The notes under the pieces: model-generated | The model's database searches: none | Told to the model about the DNA's origin: nothing | What the model saw: the letters and a program-made list of their open reading frames with translations, nothing else | NCBI GenBank assembly: GCA_964631235.1 | Contig: CAZVZX010000001.1 | Location: forward strand, 1 to 64,000 | DNA length: 64,000 nucleotides | Direction: 5' to 3' | DNA from: JARKPK01 sp964631235 | GTDB taxonomy: Bacteria; Planctomycetota; Planctomycetia; Pirellulales; Thermoguttaceae | Shown: in pieces, positions 8,675-17,366 of the stretch | Numbering within the stretch: position 1 is the stretch's first letter | Layout: the number at the start of each line of letters is the position of its first letter | Position numbers and translations under genes: made by a program

Positions 8675-11600
8675 GTGAGCACACCGTTGCATCCGCCGGC
8701 CCAAGGAATGTATGACCCCGCACTCGAGCACGATGCCTGCGGCATCGGGGCGATTGTCAACATTTCGGGCCGCCGTGAACACAAGATCATTGAATACGGC
8801 AAGCAGGTTTTGTTGAACTTGATGCACCGCGGCGCCGCCGGTGCCGACGAATGTACCGGCGACGGTGCGGGCATGATGATTCAAATCCCGCATCGTTTCT
8901 TCCAGGAAGAGGTCGAGTCGCTCGGTTTCGCGCTTCCGCCGGCGGGAAAGTACGGTGTGGCGATGGTCTTTCTGCCGCGCGACAACCAGTCGCGGGCGCG
9001 GTGCGAAGCGATTTTCGATGCCAAGATCTCCGAAGAAGGAATGACGCTGCTCGGCTGGCGCGACGTGCCCACCGACAACTCGTCGCTCGGCGAGATCGCC
9101 CGGCAAAGCGAGCCGGTGGTGCGGCAGGCGTTCATCGACGGCGGGCCTTGGTCCGACCTCGCCCTGGAACGGCGTCTGTACGTCGCGCGAAAGCGGATTG
9201 AAAAGTCGGTGAGCGAACAACTCGGCCCGCACGCCGACTGGTTCTACGTCTGCACGATGTCTTCGCGGACGATTTGCTACAAGGGCATGTTTCTGGCGCC
9301 GCAATTGTTTGCGTACTATCCCGACTTGGCCGATTTGCGGACGGAAACGGCGTTGGCCGTCGTTCATCAACGGTACAGCACCAACACGTTCCCGAGTTGG
9401 CGGTTGGCTCAGCCGTTCCGCATGGTGGCCCACAACGGCGAGATCAATACCCTTCGGGGGAACATCAATCGGCTTCGCGGCAACGAGAACTCGATGAAAT
9501 GCCCATCGCTGACCGAACGGATGGACGATCTGTTCCCCGTGGTTCAGCCCGGCGGGAGCGACTCGGCGGCGTTCGACAATTGCATGGAGCTTTTGGTTCA
9601 TGCCGGTCGCAGCGCGCCGCACGCCCTGATGATGATGATTCCGGAAGCGTTCGGTCCGGCCTATCACATTTCCACCGACAAGCGTGCCTTTTACGAGTAT
9701 CACGCGGCCATCATGGAGCCGTGGGACGGCCCGGCGGCCATGGTGTTCACCGACGGCCGGCTGGTCGGGGGCACGCTCGATCGCAATGGATTGCGGCCGT
9801 GCCGCTATGTGGTAACCACCGACGGGCTGGTGGTGCTCGCCAGCGAAGTCGGGGTGGTGTGGTTCCCGCCCGAGCAGATTCTGCAAAAAGGCCGTCTTCA
9901 GCCCGGACGCATGTTCCTGGTTGATACAGTGGAAGGCCGAATCATCACCGATAACGAAATCAAGGGCAAGATCGTTCGCCGCCGACCCTATCGCCGCTGG
10001 TTGGAGGAGAACCGCATCGAGCTGCGGGGACTGTTCCAGCCGTCGCGCCCGGCGGCAAGCGATCCGCAGACGATTCATCAGCGGCTTCGGGCATTCGGCT
10101 ACACGCGAGAAGAGTTGGAAATGGTGGTCGGCGTAATGGCCGAGTCGGGACAAGAGCCGGTCGGCTCGATGGGAACCGACACGCCGTTGGCCGTTCTTTC
10201 GAGCCGGCCGAAGCTGTTATTCAATTACTTCAAGCAGCTTTTCGCGCAAGTAACCAATCCGCCGATCGATCCCTTGCGGGAAGGGTTGGTCATGTCGCTC
10301 ATGTCGTTTGCCGGCAAGCAGCGGAATCTGCTCGACGAGTCGCCGGAACACTGCCGTCAACTCCGGTTGCCGCACCCGATCTTGACGACCGACGACATGG
10401 AACGGTTGCGCACCGCCGCGCGGGCCGACTTCAAAGTGGCAACCCTGCCGATCCTGTTCGATGCAACGTCGCCTGAGCCGGGGGAGGCCCTGCGAAAAGC
10501 GCTTGATGATCTGGTCGATCAGGCCGAGGCGGTTATTCGCGACGGCGCTTCGTTGTTGATTCTCAGCGATCGAGATGTCGGGCCGCGGCGCGCCGCCATT
10601 CCCTCGCTGCTGGCCACGGCCGCCGTGCATCACGGCTTGTTGCAGCGGCGGTTGCGCAGCGAGGCGGGCATTGTGGTCGAAAGCGGCGAACCCCGCGAAG
10701 TGCAACACTTCTGCCTGTTGATCAGCTACGGCGCCAATGCGATCAATCCCTATTTGGCGTTCGAAGCCGTAATGAAGCTGCACCGCGAGGGCGATCTTCC
10801 GCAGAATATCCCCATCGAACAATTGATCGACCGCTTTATCACGGCCGCCAAGAAGGGCATCCTCAAGACGATGTCGAAGATGGGGATTTCCACGATCCGC
10901 AGCTACTTTGCCGCTCAGCAATTCGAGGCGGTGGGTTTGAGCCGCGAGGTCGTCGATCGCTACTTCTGCGGAACCGCGTCGAGGATCGAAGGAGCCGACC
11001 TGAATGTGTTGGCCTCCGAGGCCCTCGCGCGGCATCGCGCCGGCTTCTCTCCGCGCCAACCCGGCGAGCTGGAGCTCGATTTCGGCGGAGAATACCATTA
11101 CCGACTCGACGGCGAGTCGCATCTTTGGAATCCGACGACGGTCACGCGGCTGCAACATGCCGTGATGTACAACGACCCGAATGCCTACGCCGAGTACTCT
11201 CGGGCCGTCAACGAGCAATCGCGCGAACTGTGCACGCTTCGCGGGCTGTTCGAGTTTCGCGGCGGAACGCCGATTCCCATCGAGGAAGTCGAACCGGCCT
11301 CCGAAATCGTCAAGCGATTTTACACCGGGGCGATGTCTCACGGTTCGATCAGCAAGGAAGCGCACGAGGCCTTGGCAATTGCCATGAATCGGCTCGGCGC
11401 CAACGCCAACACCGGCGAGGGCGGCGAAGACCCGGCCCGATACGAACCGCTTCCCAACGGCGATTCGCTCAACTGCGGCATCAAACAGGTGGCCAGCGCG
11501 CGGTTCGGGGTGACGATCGAGTACCTGGCGAATGCCCGCATCCTGCAAATCAAAATGGCGCAAGGGGCCAAGCCGGGCGAGGGCGGGCAATTGCCCGGGC

Positions 11601-13243
11601 ACAAGGTGACTGAGGAAATCGCCCGCTTGCGGCATTCGACGCCGGGGGTTTCGCTCATCTCGCCGCCGCCGCACCACGACATCTACTCGATCGAAGACTT
11701 GGCCCAACTGATCTTCGATTTGAAGTGCGCGAATCCCGACGCCAAGGTGTCGGTCAAGCTGGTGTCGGAAGTCGGAGTCGGCACCGTCGCTGCCGGAGTC
11801 GCCAAAGGAAATGCCGACGAGGTGTTGATCAGCGGTCATGACGGCGGCACCGGGGCCAGTCCGCTAAGCTCGATCAAGTACGCCGGCACCCCCTGGGAGC
11901 TCGGTTTGGCCGAGACGCAGCAAACGCTGGTGCTCAACGGGCTGCGCGACCGCATCGTCGTGCAATGCGACGGGCAAATGAAGACGGGGCGCGACGTCGT
12001 CATCGGAGCCTTATTGGGAGCGGAGCGATTCGGCTTCGGCACCTCGGCGCTGGTCGCCTTGGGCTGCCTGCTGATGCGCAAGTGCCATTTGGGCACCTGC
12101 CCGGTGGGCATTGCCACCCAGCGTCCCGACTTGCGCGCCAAGTTCGGCGGCAAGCCCGACTTCATCGTGCGATTCCTCATGTTCGTCGCCGAAGAAGTCC
12201 GTCAGATCATGGCGCAACTGGGATTTCGCCGATTCGAGGAGATGGTCGGCCGCGTCGAGTTTCTCAGCGTCCGCAAGGCGGTGGATCACTGGAAAGCCAA
12301 AGGGCTCGACTTCAGTCGCGTTCTGCAACCGCCCGATCGTTCCAACGGTTGTGCGCTGCGGTGCGTTCGGCCGCAAACGAACCCGTTGGCCGACCATATC
12401 GACTGGCGAATCCTCCCGCTCGTATCGGAAGCGATCGAGCATCAAAAGCCGGTCCGTCTTTCGATGCCGATCAACAACACCAACCGCACGGTGGGCACGA
12501 TCATCAGCCATCACATCACCAAACGCTATCGGTCGATCGGATTGCCCGACGACACGATCAACATCACCTTCGTCGGCTCGGCCGGCCAGAGTTTCGGCGC
12601 GTTCGCCTGCCGCGGCATGACGCTTCAACTGATCGGCGATGCCAACGACTACCTGGGCAAGGGGCTTTCCGGCGGGCGGATCATCGTCCGCGTGCCGCCG
12701 GGAACATCCTTCGACCCGGCCGAGAACATCATTGTCGGCAATACGCTCCTCTACGGCGCGACGGCGGGCGAGGTCTTTATCAACGGCGTTGCCGGCGAAC
12801 GGTTCGCCGTGCGCAATAGCGGAGTGACCGCCGTCGTCGAAGGCGTGGGCGACCACGGATGCGAATACATGACCGGCGGAACGGTCGTCGTGTTGGGAAA
12901 AACCGGACGAAACTTCGCCGCCGGCATGAGCGGCGGTGTGGCCTACGTCCTCGACGAGGCTCAACTGTTCGACACGCTCTGCAATCTCGACATGGTCGAT
13001 CTCGAAGCGATTTGGCAACCGGAAGACTTGGAAACGCTGCATCAACTGATTGCCAGACATTTCCAGTTCACCGGCAGCCGACAGGCCGAGCGAATCCTCA
13101 ATAATTGGCGCGACCTTTCGGGTCGGTTCGTAAAGGTCATGCCGATCGACTACCGCAAGGCCCTCGAAAAAATGCGCGAGCGAGAACACCATGCGGCCGA
13201 GCACACCCCGGCCACCGAGGAAGTGTTCGTCGCCAAGCCGTAG
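8675..13243 (+). CDS. gltB: glutamate synthase (NADPH) large subunit
   Basis: 1522 residues from a GTG at 8675. Glutamine amidotransferase class II domain at the N-terminus, with the catalytic cysteine at residue 22 (EHDACGIGAIV) exposed after removal of a short propeptide. The central domain is followed by the FMN domain with GHDGGTGASPLSSIKYAG, and MRKCHLGTCPVGIATQ carries the 3Fe-4S cysteines. The C-terminal GXGXG beta-helix domain has YMTGGTVVVLGKTGRNFAAG. The enzyme makes two glutamates from glutamine and 2-oxoglutarate. gltD follows after 97 bases on the same strand, so the two form the usual operon. Confidence 0.97.
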   Translation: MSTPLHPPAQGMYDPALEHDACGIGAIVNISGRREHKIIEYGKQVLLNLMHRGAAGADECTGDGAGMMIQIPHRFFQEEVESLGFALPPAGKYGVAMVFLPRDNQSRARCEAIFDAKISEEGMTLLGWRDVPTDNSSLGEIARQSEPVVRQAFIDGGPWSDLALERRLYVARKRIEKSVSEQLGPHADWFYVCTMSSRTICYKGMFLAPQLFAYYPDLADLRTETALAVVHQRYSTNTFPSWRLAQPFRMVAHNGEINTLRGNINRLRGNENSMKCPSLTERMDDLFPVVQPGGSDSAAFDNCMELLVHAGRSAPHALMMMIPEAFGPAYHISTDKRAFYEYHAAIMEPWDGPAAMVFTDGRLVGGTLDRNGLRPCRYVVTTDGLVVLASEVGVVWFPPEQILQKGRLQPGRMFLVDTVEGRIITDNEIKGKIVRRRPYRRWLEENRIELRGLFQPSRPAASDPQTIHQRLRAFGYTREELEMVVGVMAESGQEPVGSMGTDTPLAVLSSRPKLLFNYFKQLFAQVTNPPIDPLREGLVMSLMSFAGKQRNLLDESPEHCRQLRLPHPILTTDDMERLRTAARADFKVATLPILFDATSPEPGEALRKALDDLVDQAEAVIRDGASLLILSDRDVGPRRAAIPSLLATAAVHHGLLQRRLRSEAGIVVESGEPREVQHFCLLISYGANAINPYLAFEAVMKLHREGDLPQNIPIEQLIDRFITAAKKGILKTMSKMGISTIRSYFAAQQFEAVGLSREVVDRYFCGTASRIEGADLNVLASEALARHRAGFSPRQPGELELDFGGEYHYRLDGESHLWNPTTVTRLQHAVMYNDPNAYAEYSRAVNEQSRELCTLRGLFEFRGGTPIPIEEVEPASEIVKRFYTGAMSHGSISKEAHEALAIAMNRLGANANTGEGGEDPARYEPLPNGDSLNCGIKQVASARFGVTIEYLANARILQIKMAQGAKPGEGGQLPGHKVTEEIARLRHSTPGVSLISPPPHHDIYSIEDLAQLIFDLKCANPDAKVSVKLVSEVGVGTVAAGVAKGNADEVLISGHDGGTGASPLSSIKYAGTPWELGLAETQQTLVLNGLRDRIVVQCDGQMKTGRDVVIGALLGAERFGFGTSALVALGCLLMRKCHLGTCPVGIATQRPDLRAKFGGKPDFIVRFLMFVAEEVRQIMAQLGFRRFEEMVGRVEFLSVRKAVDHWKAKGLDFSRVLQPPDRSNGCALRCVRPQTNPLADHIDWRILPLVSEAIEHQKPVRLSMPINNTNRTVGTIISHHITKRYRSIGLPDDTINITFVGSAGQSFGAFACRGMTLQLIGDANDYLGKGLSGGRIIVRVPPGTSFDPAENIIVGNTLLYGATAGEVFINGVAGERFAVRNSGVTAVVEGVGDHGCEYMTGGTVVVLGKTGRNFAAGMSGGVAYVLDEAQLFDTLCNLDMVDLEAIWQPEDLETLHQLIARHFQFTGSRQAERILNNWRDLSGRFVKVMPIDYRKALEKMREREHHAAEHTPATEEVFVAKP

Positions 13244-13340
13244 CGCGGCGACGGTCGGCGGAAGAAGGAGCGACCGCGGCGGGCGACCTTATCCGCCGGT
13301 GAGCACAAGCGTTCAAGTATGATGAGATTGGGAATCAACC

Positions 13341-14765
13341 ATGGCCAAGCCCACTGGTTTTATCGAGTTTCAACGTGTTGAAGTTCCGCACCGCCCCATC
13401 GAAGAGCGGATTCGGGATTGGTATGAAGTCGATCGGCCCTTGGCGGCGCGGGTGCTCAACGAGCAGGCGGCACGCTGCATGGATTGTGGCATTCCGTTCT
13501 GCCATGCGGCCGGATGCCCCGTCAAAAACCGCATTCCGGAATTCAACGATTTGGTCTATCGCGGCAAGTGGCGCGAAGCGGCAGACAACTTGCACTCGAC
13601 GAACAACTTTCCGGAAATCACCGGCCGCGTGTGCCCGGCACCGTGCGAGGCGGCCTGCACGCTCGCCTACAACGATCTGGCAGTGAACATCAAACAGATC
13701 GAATATCAAATTGCCGAACGCGCGTTTGCCGCCGGGTGGGTCGAGCCGTTGCGCCCCCGGCAACGGACAGGGCGTCGCGTGGCCATCGTCGGCTCGGGCC
13801 CTGCGGGCTTAGCAGCCGCACAGCAGCTCGGCCGCTTGGGCCACGAGGTGATCGTCTTCGAGAAAGACGACCGCCTCGGCGGGCTGCTGCGATACGGCAT
13901 CCCCGATTTCAAGCTGGAAAAGCACATCATCGACCGCCGTCTGGAGCAGATGGTGGCCGAAGGAGTCAAGTTCGAACCCGGCGTCGAAGTCGGCGTCGAT
14001 CTGCCGGCCGACCGCCTGCGAAGCGATTTCGACGCCGTGCTGTTGACGATGGGCGCAGGCCAACCGCGGCCGCTGAATGTGCCGGGGGCGGAGCTTCGCG
14101 GCGTTCACTTCGCCATGGAGTTCCTCTCTCGCCAAAACCGGATCAACGCCGGCGATTCTCTTGGCGACGGAGATGCCTCGCTTTCGGCGCGAGGAAAAGA
14201 CGTGATTGTCGTCGGCGGAGGCGACACGGGAAGCGACTGCGTAGGCACATCCATTCGACAAGGCGCGCGCAGCGTCACCCAATTGGAAATCCTTCCCAAG
14301 CCGCCGGAAGGCAAAAACCCGGAAACTCCTTGGCCGTTTTGGCCGCGAATCATGCGCACCAGTTCCTCACATGAAGAAGGTTGCGTGCGACGCTGGAGTG
14401 CTCTGACGACCCATTTGACGGGCGAAAACGGCGAAGTTCGCCAATTGCACGGCGTCGAAGTCGAGTGGCGGCCCGGCCCTCGCGGACCGGAAATGGTGAA
14501 GCTGCCCGGCACGGAGTTCACCTATCCGGCCCAATTGGTGCTGATCGCCATGGGCTTCTTGCACGTGGTGCATAAGCCGTTGATCGAGCAGCTCGGTTGC
14601 GAGTTGGATCAGCGCGGCAACGTGTCGGTCAAGCGCTGGATGACCAGCGTGCCGGGGGTATTTGCCGCCGGCGATACGGCCCGCGGGGCGTCGCTCGTGG
14701 TTCACGCCATCAATCACGGCCGTCTTGCCGCCGAAGCGTGCCACCAGTGGCTGGCCGGAAAATAA
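13341..14765 (+). CDS. gltD: glutamate synthase small subunit
   Basis: 474 residues, normal for the beta subunit. The N-terminus has the cysteine clusters CMDCGIPFC, GCPVKN and VCPAPCEAAC for the iron-sulfur centres. VAIVGSGPAGLAAAQ near residue 150 is the FAD site and VIVVGGGDTGSDC near residue 290 the NADPH site. It passes electrons from NADPH to the GltB subunit. It follows gltB directly on the same strand. Confidence 0.97.
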   Translation: MAKPTGFIEFQRVEVPHRPIEERIRDWYEVDRPLAARVLNEQAARCMDCGIPFCHAAGCPVKNRIPEFNDLVYRGKWREAADNLHSTNNFPEITGRVCPAPCEAACTLAYNDLAVNIKQIEYQIAERAFAAGWVEPLRPRQRTGRRVAIVGSGPAGLAAAQQLGRLGHEVIVFEKDDRLGGLLRYGIPDFKLEKHIIDRRLEQMVAEGVKFEPGVEVGVDLPADRLRSDFDAVLLTMGAGQPRPLNVPGAELRGVHFAMEFLSRQNRINAGDSLGDGDASLSARGKDVIVVGGGDTGSDCVGTSIRQGARSVTQLEILPKPPEGKNPETPWPFWPRIMRTSSSHEEGCVRRWSALTTHLTGENGEVRQLHGVEVEWRPGPRGPEMVKLPGTEFTYPAQLVLIAMGFLHVVHKPLIEQLGCELDQRGNVSVKRWMTSVPGVFAAGDTARGASLVVHAINHGRLAAEACHQWLAGK

Positions 14766-14877
14766 CCGAACGGCCGAGCGGCGACGGATCGGTGCAACCC
14801 AATGTTGGCCGATCGCTCAATAACCGCTGATCCCCGGCCGATCGTTCCGAACCGATCGTCGCCATCGGTTGGCGGCC

Positions 14878-15408
14878 TTATGTGGCCGACCCGGTTTGGG
14901 CGGATTGACCGCCGCTGCGCTGCCAGTACACCTCGACTCCGTTATTCAGCCGCCGCCCGAGAACAAAGAGCAGATCGCTCAGCCGATTCAAATAGCGGAT
15001 GATCGAGGCCGACGCCTCGAATGCAACCAGCACACGTTCCGCGCGACGACATATCGCCCGCGCGCAATGAGTAGCCGCCGCCGGCGGATTACCGCCGGGA
15101 AGGATGAACCGCGTTAGCGGCGGGTTATCGGCATCGATGCGGTCGATTTGCGATTCGAGCCATGCGACCCGCGCACCTTCCGCGTCGAACGGTTGGGCCG
15201 ACATCACCGCAAAACCGATTTCGAACAGATCGTTTTGGATCGGACGCAGAATCTCTTCCGACGAGAGTGCGGCCGCCCAACCGAGAAAGCTATTCAGCTC
15301 GTCGAGCACGCCGACCACCTCGAAAACATCGTCCGACTTCCGACGCCGTCCCCAGAGAAGCGTTGCCGCAAAGCCTTCGTCGCCGCCGCGCGTATAGACT
15401 TTTCCCAT
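14878..15408 (-). CDS. PduO-type ATP:cob(I)alamin adenosyltransferase
   Basis: 176 residues from the ATG at 15408 (MGKVYTRGGDEG). A longer frame from 15492 would run into a family-2 repeat and is not preferred. Family marks are TRGGDEG at the N-terminus, VVGVLDELNSFLGWA near residue 35, FILPGG and the C-terminal IIRYLNRLSDLLFVLGR. The enzyme adds the 5'-deoxyadenosyl group to reduced cobalamin to form coenzyme B12. It fits the B12-dependent unit at 4.9-7.1 kb, though those methyltransferases use methylcobalamin, so the two need not be linked. Confidence 0.9.
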   Translation of the reverse strand: MGKVYTRGGDEGFAATLLWGRRRKSDDVFEVVGVLDELNSFLGWAAALSSEEILRPIQNDLFEIGFAVMSAQPFDAEGARVAWLESQIDRIDADNPPLTRFILPGGNPPAAATHCARAICRRAERVLVAFEASASIIRYLNRLSDLLFVLGRRLNNGVEVYWQRSGGQSAQTGSAT

Positions 15409-15449
15409 GCCTTCGTTGCCCGTTGGGTGTCGAATAACGACCTTAAATC

Positions 15450-15543
15450 GCCCGTTGAAAAAGTCGTTCCTGCATTCGCGGCCGTGTGCCATTTCCGCAG
15501 AATTCGCAGGCCGAATCCCTGGAAATCGCGTTTATCAACGGGC
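15450..15543 (+). repeat. family-2 short inverted-end repeat, copy a
   Basis: 94 bases starting gcccgttgaaaaagtcgttc and ending tttatcaacgggc, so the two ends are inverted repeats of each other. It matches copy b at 54571-54664 along its whole length and copy c at 32528-32620 in reverse. It sits 42 bases upstream of the adenosyltransferase start. Confidence 0.8.
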
Positions 15544-15796
15544 TGCTAACCGCCAATCAACGGCGCACGATTCGGGCACGCCGGCCGACACAGAGACTGC
15601 CGCGCACGTTGTACGGCACGCAGATTCGCCGATCGGCACGCGAACCGACCGACGGATTGCCGGACGCAAAGGCCGCAAAAAAACATGCCTGCCGCCAGCC
15701 GGCGCGAAACGCGCCCCTGGGCCGAACTGCGCCCCAAACCGGGCTCATTTCGGTCATCCCCTTGGCGCTTCCCTCGAACGCCGAACCGCGGATATT

Positions 15797-17008
15797 CTAC
15801 GCGCGGCGGGTAGAAAAAGCGATGCCCTCGATCTCCACCAGTAGATCGGGACGGCAGACATCGGCGACGGCGTAAATAATGGGTACTTCGCCCAGCCGCT
15901 TCTCGCAAATCGCGCGGGTCGCCTGATAATCCTCTTGCCGCTTGATATACACCCGCACGAGGGCCAAGTCGCTCAATTCGGACCCGCATCCGGAAAACCC
16001 GTAACGAGCATAGTTGTCCGGGGCGATCAGCGCGGCGATGTTATCGAGCGTTTGCTCGGTCTGACGTTCCACGTCGTTCAAGTGGCGCGTTTCGGAATTC
16101 GTAATGCTCGCCGTTCCCGAAACGAACGTGGCCACGTATTTCGGGCCGATCACTCCCATGGCCCGCGCAAACTTCGGGCTTTGCGGCCCATACCGCAATT
16201 CGTAGTCGCACGCAGCGGTTTGAACGGGATTCTCCAGCGGAAGCAGGCGAATGTCGCGCCGTTGCGTCTCGAACGCGATCAGGCTGAGCACGAGATTCTT
16301 CCCCTCGGTGCCGATGCCCGTGCTGGCCGGATAAACGGGGCTCTGCCACCCGTCAGGCAAAAGCCCGTTGCCGAATTTCACATCGCGGTAGAAGTCGGTC
16401 CGCGCGCGATTCAGCTCTATGTAGCGCTGCGTGTCGGCCTCCGGACCGGTGATGTCGCCCAAATACAGCCACGTGCGAATCGTTTGGTCGTAGCGGAACC
16501 CTCTTAGGGCCAGCGCGTCGGCCGCCGCGGCGAACACGTGCGTGCTCCGATCGTAGAGGCTGCCGAATGACGAGTGCAGCGCGATGTTCGCCAAATGCAC
16601 CCAAGTAATCCCGTCGTGGCGGGTAACGACCATTCGTTCGCCCAGCCGCTCGACCGAAAGGTCGTCGGACGAACCACCGACGCCCATCGCCTCGATGGCC
16701 ACCAGTTTTCCGTCGCAAGGCGGCTGCATGATGAACGTTGTGGCGGGCAGATCCGGACCGTAGAACTCACGGATCAGTTCGCGGCACTGTTCCATCTGCG
16801 CCAAGTCTCGCATGAACACGGCCTGCTGGACGATTCGACCGTGCGTGCCTTCCTCGCGCACAACCGCTTCGATCGTTTTCAATGCGTCGTGCGTCTGCTC
16901 TTCGAGCGTTTCGCCCGTTCGCGGCGTAGCGGCGGCAAATACGTGCCGAATGCCGTTCGGTTCGAAAACGGAGTAACCTACGCCTGCGCTCGATTCGCGT
17001 CTGATCAT
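15797..17008 (-). CDS. two-module Rid/YjgF-superfamily protein, chorismatase-like C-terminal part
   Basis: 403 residues. The N-terminal ~125 residues look like a RidA/YjgF module, ending in FYGPDLPATTFIMQPPCDG. The middle and C-terminal part (about 130-403) contains PVYPASTGIGTEGKN, YELRYGPQSPKFARAM and FVSGTASITNSETRH, reminiscent of the FkbO/Hyg5/XanB2 chorismatase-like proteins, which also have Rid-type folds. Those enzymes turn chorismate into hydroxybenzoates or dihydroxycyclohexadiene carboxylates. Chorismatase activity here is an inference from short blocks; a plain Rid-type deaminase is the alternative. It is a single gene, divergent from uvrB. Confidence 0.7.
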   Translation of the reverse strand: MIRRESSAGVGYSVFEPNGIRHVFAAATPRTGETLEEQTHDALKTIEAVVREEGTHGRIVQQAVFMRDLAQMEQCRELIREFYGPDLPATTFIMQPPCDGKLVAIEAMGVGGSSDDLSVERLGERMVVTRHDGITWVHLANIALHSSFGSLYDRSTHVFAAAADALALRGFRYDQTIRTWLYLGDITGPEADTQRYIELNRARTDFYRDVKFGNGLLPDGWQSPVYPASTGIGTEGKNLVLSLIAFETQRRDIRLLPLENPVQTAACDYELRYGPQSPKFARAMGVIGPKYVATFVSGTASITNSETRHLNDVERQTEQTLDNIAALIAPDNYARYGFSGCGSELSDLALVRVYIKRQEDYQATRAICEKRLGEVPIIYAVADVCRPDLLVEIEGIAFSTRRA

Positions 17009-17086
17009 GCGCTGCGTCCTTCAAAAGGCGGGAATGGTGTGGTAAGAACGCGAAGGTGGGATCCAACGATCCAGTCGCGGATGATA

Positions 17087-17118
17087 ATTATATTACCGAC
17101 CCGATCATCTTTTGTCGA
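17087..17118 (-). promoter_or_regulatory. candidate promoter for the Rid/chorismatase-like gene
   Basis: On the minus strand TCGACA (17113-17118) is followed by an AT-rich block containing TAATAT (17-base spacing) and an overlapping TATAAT (20-base spacing), about 80 bases before the ATG at 17008. Confidence 0.35.
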
Positions 17119-17298
17119 GCCTATTTGCCCGAATTTTTTACGGTGCATTCGCATTCGGCCCTCGATTCTCCCGGCCTGCCGCCAGCCTCCGGCGGGCTCG
17201 CCGACGGCGTTGCACAATTCACTCGCCGCCAACCGCCGCCGAGCGCACACGGCCGCACTCCGACGCCCACTCTGCCGGCCGTTCTTTTCGCCAAGCGG

Positions 17299-17326
17299 TT
17301 GTCATCGCAGCCCGCGTTCCGATAAT
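17299..17326 (+). promoter_or_regulatory. candidate sigma-70 promoter for uvrB
   Basis: TTGTCA (17299-17304), 16 bases, GATAAT (17321-17326): five of six matches in each box. A start near 17333 would give a leader of about 35 bases before the GTG at 17367. Confidence 0.5.
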
Positions 17327-17366
17327 AGAGTTCAGTCAGGATAAACTTCGTTCAGGGCTATCGTCC

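Larger units (their letters stand above)
17009..17366. other. divergent spacer between Rid-like gene and uvrB
   Basis: 358 bases with a candidate promoter on each strand (17087-17118 minus, 17299-17326 plus). No gene recognised. Confidence 0.6.

Noticed and set aside
8606..10153. 515-codon minus-strand frame opposite gltB
   Set aside because: It is antisense to well-matched glutamate synthase sequence and has a codon pattern mirroring it.
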